Origin: Gammaproteobacteria bacterium
GTDB lineage: Bacteria; Pseudomonadota; Gammaproteobacteria; Pseudomonadales; Azotimanducaceae
Direction of reading: 5' to 3'
Assembly: GCA_003247835.1 (NCBI GenBank)
Contig: QJYB01000056.1
Location: forward strand, 1-32,570
DNA length: 32,570 bases
Below, piece after piece: positions 8,700-15,487 of the stretch (position 1 is the stretch's first letter; every line of letters begins with the position of its first letter). The position numbers and the translations under genes were made by a program. The notes below the pieces were generated by a model. It saw only the letters and a list, made by a program, of their open reading frames with translations. It did not search any database and was not told where the DNA came from.

Positions 8700-9248
8700 A
8701 TGAGCACAGGACAGGCATTCATAGCGGTCCTGCTGACCGTCTCGCTGTCGCTCCCCGCCGTGGTCCGGGCGGAAGGCGAAACCGGCAGCTACTGGATCTC
8801 CGCGCCCGTTGTGGACGTCACCCCCATCTCGAGCCAGCGGACCATCCGTCACCCGGTGCGACACTGCACCACCACGAGCTATCGCGACGACTACTACCGC
8901 GAGAGCCGTCACGACCACCGGAGCTACTTCGTCCCCGGTCTGTTCGGCGGGCTCGTCGGCGGCCTGATCGGCAATCAGTTCGGCGGCGGCAACGGCAAGA
9001 AGGCACTGACCATCGTCGGCGCCCTTGCCGGATCCTCCATCGCCCGCGACGCGGCTCGCGAGCGTGACCGCGAGCGTGTCAGTTACCCGACGGAGGTCTG
9101 CCAGACCACCTATCAGACCGAGGTCATCGACGACGTGACCGGCTACGACGTGACCTACGAGTACGCCGGCCGTCAGTTCAGCAAACGGATGAGCAGCCCG
9201 CCCGGGGACACCGTCCGGGTTCGCGTCGCCGTCGAGCCCGCGTCGTGA
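8700..9248 (+). CDS. Exported glycine-zipper protein, first gene of envelope operon
   Basis: A 182-residue exported protein. Residues 1-24 form a signal peptide ending VVRA. Residues 80-113 are a glycine zipper (PGLFGGLVGGLIGNQFGGGN, then IVGALAGSSIA) like those of the 17-kDa-antigen/SlyB group, which associate with the outer membrane. The segments around it are the interesting part: APVVDVTP at 35-42, cysteines at 56 and 134, and a C-terminal GYDVTYEYAG...PPGDT block. The same frame without the zipper recurs in the last gene of the operon (15110-15466), so the two are paralogues. GGAGG sits 4 bases before the ATG. The function is unknown; surface anchoring or outer-membrane assembly is a guess from the zipper. 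Confidence 0.85.
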   Translation: MSTGQAFIAVLLTVSLSLPAVVRAEGETGSYWISAPVVDVTPISSQRTIRHPVRHCTTTSYRDDYYRESRHDHRSYFVPGLFGGLVGGLIGNQFGGGNGKKALTIVGALAGSSIARDAARERDRERVSYPTEVCQTTYQTEVIDDVTGYDVTYEYAGRQFSKRMSSPPGDTVRVRVAVEPAS

Positions 9249-9340
9249 TTCAGGGTCCGTTCATGTGCGCGCACGCACGATCTCTTCCATCCACCCGTCC
9301 GGCCGGCGAAATCCGACCACACACCAGGAGGCTTCCTGAA

Positions 9341-10186
9341 ATGAACCCGAAATCGATCCGCAAGAGAGCGGTACCCGGCAGGCATCTCGTCGTGCTGGTC
9401 CTCGCCGCCTGGTCCCTGGCCGGCGCTGCGGCCTCGCAGGCAACGGTATCCGGTCCTGTCGTCCGGCTGTTCCCCACCACCGTGCTCGAGGACATCCGCG
9501 AGACCGGTCAGGTTGCAGAAGACATGGAGAACAGCCTGCAGCAGATCATTCACAAGCTCGACATGCAGCAGCAGCTCTACACGGAGAGTCTCTGCCAGGG
9601 TGCCGATGGCGACCAGGGCTGCGACCGGATCGCCAAGCAGCTCGGTGCCACCTACCTGGAGATGCTCGAGGTGATGAGCGATCGGCTGCCGGAGATGGAG
9701 CGGGCCGTCAACTCCACCCGCTCGAGCCTGGAGAAGCGACTCCGACAGGAACTCGGCCAGAGAACCACCCCGACTTCACTGCAGAACACGCTGCTCGGCG
9801 AGGCGGGCACCGCAGGTTCCCAGGAAGAGCGTCCTGCGCTGCGCGGTCGCTCCGGCGTACGCCTGTCCGATCGTTTCAAGCAGTACTACAACCTGGTCTC
9901 CACCAGCAAGAACGCGCCCGGCCAATCGCTGGCCGTGGTGGCCTCGGACATCTACCTGGACATGGAAGAAGCCTCCCAGCTCATCGCCGCGACCCAGCAG
10001 GAAATCAGCCGCGCAGCACTGATGGAGCAGCTCAACCAGTCGTTCGGAATGATCACACCGGAGATGAGCGCCGTCGTCGGCGGCGTCAAGGAAATCCTCT
10101 TCGGTGAGACGGCGATGGAAGGGCCCATTGCCTCACCACCCTATGCCATCGGCGAGCCCGAGTTCGTCAGTCCGCTGGCGATGTGA
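9341..10186 (+). CDS. Secreted coiled-coil protein of unknown function
   Basis: A 281-residue protein with a signal peptide (about residues 1-34, VVLVLAAWSLAGAAASQA) and a largely helical mature part predicted by heptad-like spacing (about 50-130 and 195-240). Two cysteines flank a short acidic loop (LCQGADGDQGCDR). I do not recognise a family. The start at 9341 has AGGAGG nine bases upstream. It lies 92 bases after the glycine-zipper gene and 30 bases before the lipoprotein gene, so it is probably in the same operon. A periplasmic scaffold or adaptor role is possible but not shown. Confidence 0.8.
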   Translation: MNPKSIRKRAVPGRHLVVLVLAAWSLAGAAASQATVSGPVVRLFPTTVLEDIRETGQVAEDMENSLQQIIHKLDMQQQLYTESLCQGADGDQGCDRIAKQLGATYLEMLEVMSDRLPEMERAVNSTRSSLEKRLRQELGQRTTPTSLQNTLLGEAGTAGSQEERPALRGRSGVRLSDRFKQYYNLVSTSKNAPGQSLAVVASDIYLDMEEASQLIAATQQEISRAALMEQLNQSFGMITPEMSAVVGGVKEILFGETAMEGPIASPPYAIGEPEFVSPLAM

Positions 10187-10216
10187 TCGGAAACGTCGGA
10201 ATCGAAGGAGATGATC

Positions 10217-10762
10217 ATGATTCGACATGCCAAATACCTGCTCGCGGTGCCGTTCGTCCTGCTCGCCAGCGCCTGCACGACCAGCGATCCGAACTACTGC
10301 GCCGTGAACATGCGCGGCGATCTGGACAACGCCATGCGCACCGTGGAAACCAAGCTCGACACCGGCTGCGAGTACCAGTTCGACAATTACTTCCAGAGCC
10401 TGCTGACCCTGGCCGAGGCCAATCCGGACAAGAACAACCGGCGTTACTTCAGCGATCACCTCATGCGGGTACAGGACATGGGCGTGATCAGCCGTCGCCA
10501 GGCCGAGGGGCTCTATAACAGGTACTTCAATGTGAAGTTCGTTTCCCTGCAGGGCGACTACAACACCTGCTCCCAGACCTGCCCCATCCGCAAGCAGGTC
10601 ATGTCGGACATGAAGGCCGAGCTGCACGACAAGGAGCTTGGGCTCTTGCGCGCGAGCAATGACGCCGCGAGCTTCTATCGTGCCGATCACCTGCTGAAGG
10701 AAACGGATCTGGTGCTCGAGGCGACCTGCCGGGCCTGTCTGGCCGGTGGAGACGCCCGGTGA
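10217..10762 (+). CDS. Predicted lipoprotein of unknown function
   Basis: A 181-residue lipoprotein: a basic n-region, hydrophobic core and lipobox ASAC with the lipidated cysteine at residue 20. Five further cysteines occur after it, including the pairs TCSQTC and TCRAC near the C-terminus, suggesting disulfides. The mature part is mostly helical. I chose the ATG at 10217 because AAGGAG ends six bases before it; an ATG at 10211 touches that site and cannot use it. Its TGA overlaps the GTG start of the next gene (GTGA). No known family recognised. Position two, +3 of the lipoprotein is T, so outer-membrane sorting is expected. Confidence 0.82.
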   Translation: MIRHAKYLLAVPFVLLASACTTSDPNYCAVNMRGDLDNAMRTVETKLDTGCEYQFDNYFQSLLTLAEANPDKNNRRYFSDHLMRVQDMGVISRRQAEGLYNRYFNVKFVSLQGDYNTCSQTCPIRKQVMSDMKAELHDKELGLLRASNDAASFYRADHLLKETDLVLEATCRACLAGGDAR

Positions 10763-11478
10763 GCATGGCGGAGCGCGAATCCGAAGCCGGCGGCTTTGCC
10801 CGATCCCGATCGGGCAGCTGGGGCTTCGCCTGGGGGGCGGGCACGGGCATCGTGCTCACCCTCATCGCGCTCCTCATCGTCGCGCCGCCACAGCCGGAGC
10901 TCGCCTCCTCCCGCGCCAGCCTCGGCAGCTGGATCGAGGTCAACCTCGGCCACTCCATCTGGCTGTTCGCGCTCACCCTGACGCTCTACGTCATGAACCT
11001 GACCCGGCTCAACCGGCTGCTCGAGGCCGATCATCCACCCGGTTTCACCGAGGTGGTGGAGCTCGACCAGCTGCTCGACGTCTGGATTCACCTGTTCGTC
11101 GGCATCGGCGTGATCTGGACCGCCGTGGGCATGCGCAGTGCGCTTCAGGCAGCACTCGGCGATCCCGGTGAGGCGCTCGCAGATACCGCCGGATCGGTGC
11201 TGCAGAAGCTGGTCGACGGCGGCATTCTGCTGGCGCTCACCACCACCATCGTCGGCGGCGTCGGCAGCTACCTGATGCGGCTCGGCAAGACCATGGCCGT
11301 GGGCGCCCGGCTGAACGCTTTCTACGACGCCAATAACCGCCGTGAGCTGAACGAGCTGGTGCTGGTGACCCGGCGCCTCGAGGCCAGCGTCGCCAGCCTG
11401 CCCGGCAGCGGCTGGAGCAACCGGGACAGCGTGCACACCATGCGCACGCCTGCAGGGCGCGAGGAAACCAACGCATGA
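10759..11478 (+). CDS. MotA/TolQ/ExbB-like inner-membrane protein (divergent)
   Basis: A 239-residue membrane protein with about four helices (residues 23-42, 66-81, 107-125 and 154-174). Helices three and four resemble the proton-channel core of TolQ/ExbB/MotA: VGIGVIWTAVGMRSAL corresponds to the G-x-x-GTVxGM-x-AF pattern, and GGILLALTTTIVGGVGSYL to the AL-TT-x-GL pattern that carries the conserved threonine (here T161-T163). The similarity is remote and read by eye. The GTG start overlaps the previous stop; an ATG lies two codons further. Its stop overlaps the start of the next gene (ATGA), a likely ExbD/TonB-type partner. Role inferred: uses the proton motive force to drive an envelope process. 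It could instead be a non-energising membrane scaffold. Confidence 0.68.
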   Translation: MSMAERESEAGGFARSRSGSWGFAWGAGTGIVLTLIALLIVAPPQPELASSRASLGSWIEVNLGHSIWLFALTLTLYVMNLTRLNRLLEADHPPGFTEVVELDQLLDVWIHLFVGIGVIWTAVGMRSALQAALGDPGEALADTAGSVLQKLVDGGILLALTTTIVGGVGSYLMRLGKTMAVGARLNAFYDANNRRELNELVLVTRRLEASVASLPGSGWSNRDSVHTMRTPAGREETNA

Positions 11479-12224
11479 CGCCCACCATGCCCCAGTACGG
11501 CAGCGATGCCGAGCTGCAGGCCGACGTGATGCGGTTCATGGCCATCATCGCCTTCTGCCTGATCGCCATCCTGGCTCTGGTGCGGAACGTGACACCGGCG
11601 GAGACGGAAACCGCTGTGGAAGCCGAGCGCGAAGCTGTCTCGCCACCGCCACCGGCAACCATCGACGCTCCAGTCCCGCCGCCGGCCAAAGCGACCGCGC
11701 CGCGGCCCGAGCCGGTGCCGAAACCGGTCAGCCGCCGGGAACCGGTAGCGGCCGTGGCAGAGCCCATTCCGGAAGCGCCGGCTGAGCCGGTGGCAAAACC
11801 TGCGCCGGTGACAAGGGAAGCCACACCCGCGAGCCCACCCGAGCCTGCGCCGATCCCGGAGAGCGAGCAGGAGCAGGGTCTGATACTGCGGTTCGCCTCG
11901 GATGGCGATTTCCTGCGCCTCATCGCGCGGGGCGACATCAAGGTCTACGCCTATCAGGAGCGGGACGTGCTGACCTTGAGCGAGGCCTATCAGTTTCTGG
12001 AAACCCGCGCACCCGGTCAGGTGTACGAGCTGATGCGGGATTCCATCCCGGCCCTCGTGGTGGACGCGCTCAGGCGCGCCCGGCCAGACATGGGCGGTTA
12101 CCGCTGGGGCGTGGTGCTGCCCGGTCGCATCAGCCACCAGATCGAAACCTATCTCGGACAGGTCGAAGACGGCCAGCTCGTCATCGACCGCTTCGGAGAC
12201 GTTCACCATGTCGCGGCTTCCTGA
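11475..12224 (+). CDS. Proline-rich single-helix periplasmic protein, ExbD/TonB-like layout
   Basis: A 249-residue protein: a short cytoplasmic start, one membrane helix (about residues 18-37), a long Pro/Ala/Glu-rich linker (about 42-135) and a C-terminal globular domain (about 136-249). D17 immediately precedes the helix (ADVMRFMAIIAFCLIAIL), the place of the proton-binding aspartate in ExbD/TolR (DVMLVLL). A helix, a periplasm-spanning proline linker and a terminal domain is also how TonB and TolA are built. The terminal domain (RWGVVLPGRISHQIETYLG) is not one I recognise. ATGA overlap with the preceding TolQ-like gene supports a stoichiometric partnership. Calling it a force transducer is inference. 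Confidence 0.72.
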   Translation: MTPTMPQYGSDAELQADVMRFMAIIAFCLIAILALVRNVTPAETETAVEAEREAVSPPPPATIDAPVPPPAKATAPRPEPVPKPVSRREPVAAVAEPIPEAPAEPVAKPAPVTREATPASPPEPAPIPESEQEQGLILRFASDGDFLRLIARGDIKVYAYQERDVLTLSEAYQFLETRAPGQVYELMRDSIPALVVDALRRARPDMGGYRWGVVLPGRISHQIETYLGQVEDGQLVIDRFGDVHHVAAS

Positions 12225-13635
12225 TCTCCGGCGCGTTCCCGTTTGCTCCGCGGTCGTCCGGCTGGTGCTGCTGGCGGTGACGCTGTGCTTCGGCGGTGCG
12301 GCATCGGCCGACTCCGGTCTGCTGACCTCGAGCCTCGGCCGCTGGCTGGACACGGAGGTGCTGCCAGAGCTTGGCCGCACCCTGGGCGAGCATCCGCGCT
12401 TCAAGGGAGAAACCATCAAGCTGGTGACGCTCTCCAACGGTCAGCCCACCGACCGCACCAGCCGCCTGCACCAGGCCGTTGAAGCTCACCTCACTCAGAG
12501 CCTGCTCAAATCGTCCGGCGTGCGTATCGCCTGGACGGATCAGCCACCCAGTGCATGCGGCGTGAGCATGCAGGTCGACTATCTGCTCGGGGTGGAGATC
12601 GAGCGTGAGAACAGTCGTTATCACCGGCTCAACATCCGCATGATCGATGTGGCGGAAGCGGTCTGGGTGAGCGGCATCAGTCACAGCTGGCAGGGCCGTC
12701 TGACCGCCACCGAGACGGCGGCGCTGGCCCAGAACGTCAGCACCGCACCGCTCGGCACCGTGGAGAGCCCGCTGCCGGTGACCTCGACCCGCGAAATCGC
12801 CCGCGCCATGCACGAGCATCTGCGCTGCGCCCATCCCGATGGGCTGGACGGTCCCGTCTACCTGGAGCCAGCCTCGAGCCCCGAGCTGAACCGGGTGATC
12901 GCCAGCCTGACCAGCGAGCTGACCACCACGCCGCTGGCAGCGCTCACAGCCGACCGGGATAGCGCCGACTGGGTGCTCGCGTTGAACGCCCGGGAGACCG
13001 GCGCGGGCAACGGTTCCGGACAGGTGCTCGCCCTCGACCTGATGCTGACCGAGGAGTCGGGTGGGGTGACCCAGCAGGTGGCCACCGTGTACATGAACGG
13101 CGCAGGTCGAGGGATTAACACCCGCCCACCGGAAACGCTGATCGCCAGTCAACCCCCGGTGTCGGTTACGGTCCCACACGGCGCCCTGCTCTCCGATATG
13201 CGTCTGGAGCGCGCTGCGGACGAAGGCATCTGCGATACCCGCAAGGCCAGAGGCAACCAGTGCGCGGAGGTGAGCTTCGATCTGTTCGAAGATGCTTACC
13301 TGTTCGTGCTCTCTACCAGCGACCGGCAGCTCGCCAGCAACGCCTGCGATGCCCGGCTGGTGACCGCCACACCGGGCGAGCGCCGGTTCCGCCTGCGCGT
13401 GCGGCCATCGGTGTCGGAGCTGCCCGATGCCGGTCTCTACGCCATCGCGGTCAGCGACCGGGACACGGCCAGAGCGCTCTCGCTCCACATCCGCCGGGGC
13501 GTGTGCTCCCGGCCACTGAACCGGGATCCGGCCTGGCTGAACGATCTCGATGCCCTCATGGCCGCACATCCCGGGACCACGGAGTGGCGGGCCATCCATC
13601 TCGTCAACGCGCCAGGCGGCGTGGAAAGTCTCTGA
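12208..13635 (+). CDS. Secreted two-domain protein (CsgG/LpoB-like and DUF4384-like halves)
   Basis: A 475-residue exported protein with a signal peptide ending ASA near residue 34. Residues about 60-170 read like the CsgG/LpoB/FlgO fold: TIKLVTLSNGQPTDRTSRLH..., then DYLLGVEIERENSRYHRLNI with RMIDVAEAVWVSG, the 'RliDv-tg-vvws' pattern of that group. Residues about 335-440 (AEVSFDLFEDAYLFVLSTSD; GERRFRLRV; GLYAIAVSD) resemble DUF4384-type sandwiches that often follow such domains. Both are weak, by-eye matches. The ATG has GGAG nine bases upstream and lies 17 bases inside the preceding gene in another frame. LpoB-like proteins activate peptidoglycan synthases, which would suit the SPOR and lytic transglycosylase neighbours. 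Confidence 0.7.
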   Translation: MSRLPDLRRVPVCSAVVRLVLLAVTLCFGGAASADSGLLTSSLGRWLDTEVLPELGRTLGEHPRFKGETIKLVTLSNGQPTDRTSRLHQAVEAHLTQSLLKSSGVRIAWTDQPPSACGVSMQVDYLLGVEIERENSRYHRLNIRMIDVAEAVWVSGISHSWQGRLTATETAALAQNVSTAPLGTVESPLPVTSTREIARAMHEHLRCAHPDGLDGPVYLEPASSPELNRVIASLTSELTTTPLAALTADRDSADWVLALNARETGAGNGSGQVLALDLMLTEESGGVTQQVATVYMNGAGRGINTRPPETLIASQPPVSVTVPHGALLSDMRLERAADEGICDTRKARGNQCAEVSFDLFEDAYLFVLSTSDRQLASNACDARLVTATPGERRFRLRVRPSVSELPDAGLYAIAVSDRDTARALSLHIRRGVCSRPLNRDPAWLNDLDALMAAHPGTTEWRAIHLVNAPGGVESL

Positions 13636-13651
13636 CTCTGCAGGAGGCGTC

Positions 13652-14395
13652 ATGCGGTTTCTCATCGGCATCTTAACCGGCACCCTGCTCACCCTGTTCA
13701 TCGCGACGGCAATGGACGCTCCTACACGGGAAACGCTCAACAAGGTAACCGACGTACTCTCGGACGGTTGGCAGATGCTCATCGATAGAACCTCCGGCTC
13801 TCTGTTCAACGCCACCGGAACGGCGACCGGAGAGGAAGCGGAAATGCCCGAGCTCATCGCCCGGGTGAATACCCGATCAACCACGGCGGCCACCGGCGAG
13901 CCGGGAGCATTGCGTGCCGCGGAGCCCGCCACACCTCTGCCGCCTCCTGCCGAGCTGCCACCGCCACCGCCGGTGAAAGCGCCGCCCGTGAAGGAACCGC
14001 CGGTGATCCCGGAGGTGTCGGCAGCAATCGACGGCACAGACAAGGCGTCCGGGGCGGACGCGCCCGGAACGGGTGTGCCCGAAGCAGACGTACCCGAATC
14101 GGACGCAACCGAGTCGGCACTGGAAGCCTGGCCGATGCTGGCCGGGGACGACTCCGTGGAGGACATGCCTGGCGCCGTGCCCGCCGACACGAACGGCGAC
14201 GCGACCGGCGTCTGGACGCCCTTTCACAGCCAGCGATCGGCAGAGGGTTTTGCCGCCCGGTTGTCGCGCACGCTCGGCCACGAATTCCGTGTGGAACGGC
14301 AGGGTGCCGGTGCCTACCAGGTGGTGTTCGATGTCACGAGCCCTGCCGAGCGGGACGCGGTGCTCATGGAAATCGCGGAGATGACAGGCGAATGA
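13652..14395 (+). CDS. SPOR-domain membrane-anchored protein
   Basis: A 247-residue protein with an N-terminal membrane anchor (about residues 3-20), a long Pro/Ala/Glu/Asp-rich linker (about 55-180) and a C-terminal SPOR-type domain (about 186-247; WTPFHSQRSAEGFAARLSR, then YQVVFDV). SPOR domains bind peptidoglycan stripped of stem peptides, typically at division sites. AGGAGG lies four bases before the ATG at 13652. The gene overlaps the lytic transglycosylase by ATGA. Binding denuded glycan beside a gene for an enzyme that cuts glycan makes functional sense. Linker composition varies and is partly repetitive (VPEADVPESDATES). Confidence 0.82.
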   Translation: MRFLIGILTGTLLTLFIATAMDAPTRETLNKVTDVLSDGWQMLIDRTSGSLFNATGTATGEEAEMPELIARVNTRSTTAATGEPGALRAAEPATPLPPPAELPPPPPVKAPPVKEPPVIPEVSAAIDGTDKASGADAPGTGVPEADVPESDATESALEAWPMLAGDDSVEDMPGAVPADTNGDATGVWTPFHSQRSAEGFAARLSRTLGHEFRVERQGAGAYQVVFDVTSPAERDAVLMEIAEMTGE

Positions 14396-15093
14396 ACGGA
14401 ACGCACCTGATCCTCGGACTGCTCGGCTGGAGCTTCGCCAGCCACGCTGCTGCGTCCACGGATGAAACCTATCCATACCAGTCCTGCTTCGAGATCGCCG
14501 CGCGCATGCACGACGTGCCCGTCGACCTGCTGCTCGCTGTGGCTCGCACGGAGAGCGCCCTGGATCCCGATGCCCGTTCCAATGCCAACGCGCACGGCAT
14601 CATGCAGATCCAGTGGCCGGGGACGGCGCGCCATCTCGGCGTCAGGCGGGTGTCCGAGCTCTACAACCCCTGTCTCAACATCGAGCTCGGCAGCCGCTAT
14701 CTCAGGGAGCTGCTCGATGCCAATGGCGGCGACGTGGAACGCGCCCTGGCCGCATACAACTACGGACCGGGCCGCATCGCGCAGTCGACGGAGCTGCCTG
14801 GCGGCGCAAAGGCCTATGCCAGCAAGGTGGCCCACCATCAGAGCCGTATCAGCGAGAAGACCGCGCAGGCGGGGCAGCGGATGGTGGTGGCGAAAGGGGT
14901 GGTGTTCGAGTCCGGCACCCGGGCCGAACGTTTCGCCCGGACCCTGAACGACCGGATCCAGGGTGCCCGGTTCGAATCCGTGCGGGAGAGCAACGGCTCC
15001 CATCGTGTGCTGATGCACGTCAGCGAGTCCGGGCTCACCAGCACCGACGTGGCCACCCTGGACGCCCTGGGCTGGTCGAACCTCGGTGACTGA
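14392..15093 (+). CDS. Lytic transglycosylase with C-terminal SPOR-like domain
   Basis: A 233-residue periplasmic peptidoglycan lytic transglycosylase (SLT/Slt70-C type) that cleaves the MurNAc-GlcNAc bond. Signal peptide to about residue 21. The catalytic glutamate is E54 in VARTESALDPDA, followed by the family motifs AHGIMQIQ (67-74) and AAYNYGPGRI (120-129). After the catalytic domain, residues about 165-225 (VVFESGTRAERFARTLNDRI; HRVLMHV) align by eye with the SPOR domain of the gene just upstream, so the enzyme probably carries its own glycan-binding domain. The start overlaps the upstream stop. Length is short for a transglycosylase but complete in its motifs. Confidence 0.88.
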   Translation: MNGTHLILGLLGWSFASHAAASTDETYPYQSCFEIAARMHDVPVDLLLAVARTESALDPDARSNANAHGIMQIQWPGTARHLGVRRVSELYNPCLNIELGSRYLRELLDANGGDVERALAAYNYGPGRIAQSTELPGGAKAYASKVAHHQSRISEKTAQAGQRMVVAKGVVFESGTRAERFARTLNDRIQGARFESVRESNGSHRVLMHVSESGLTSTDVATLDALGWSNLGD

Positions 15094-15109
15094 AGGAGGA
15101 GCTTCCCGT

Positions 15110-15466
15110 ATGAGCAGGATGAGATTGCAACGGCACGGCGTCCGGTACGCGGTGGCACTGACACTCCTGACAGCAGTTGCGCCCGCATTTGCCGGATCGC
15201 TGACCGTTCAGGCACCGGTGGTGGACGTTCAGCCGGTGACGGAGCCGTCCCGTGAAGTGCAGCGGTGCGACGGCAAGCCCGGTCAGGGCAGCGGGCTCGC
15301 CGCAACCCTCGCCTGGGATCTGGGGCTCAACTGCCGGACCGAGCGTATCGAGTCCGGCCGCGTCACCGGCTATCGCGTGTTCTACCGGTGGGACGATCGG
15401 GTGTACAGCCGGGTCATGGCACAGTCGCCCGGAGATACGATACCGCTCAGCGTCCGTCTCGACTGA
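15110..15466 (+). CDS. Small exported protein, zipper-less paralogue of the first operon gene
   Basis: A 118-residue protein with a signal peptide (to about residue 28, APAFA). It repeats the frame of the protein at 8700-9248: APVVDVQP at residues 35-42, two cysteines (53 and 75), then GYRVFYRWDD...SPGDT near the C-terminus. The glycine zipper between these segments is missing. AAGGAGGA lies nine bases before the ATG; a longer in-frame start overlaps the transglycosylase and lacks a site. It is the last gene of the operon, and its stop codon lies in a perfect 8-bp hairpin (15462-15487). The function is unknown. Confidence 0.82.
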   Translation: MSRMRLQRHGVRYAVALTLLTAVAPAFAGSLTVQAPVVDVQPVTEPSREVQRCDGKPGQGSGLAATLAWDLGLNCRTERIESGRVTGYRVFYRWDDRVYSRVMAQSPGDTIPLSVRLD

Positions 15467-15487
15467 CGGTCTTTGCCAGCCGTCAGT
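15462..15487. terminator. Hairpin across the convergent stop codons
   Basis: ACTGACGG (15462-15469) and CCGTCAGT (15480-15487) form a perfect 8-bp stem with a 10-base loop. Both convergent genes (stops at 15466 and 15483) end inside it, so it could serve as a bidirectional terminator or a 3'-end protecting structure. There is no T-run on either side, so intrinsic termination is not assured. Confidence 0.5.

Noticed and set aside
12181-14190. Long minus-strand open frame opposite the envelope operon
   Set aside because: It overlaps two well-supported plus-strand genes with signal peptide, ribosome sites and SPOR linker; the antisense product has no motif.
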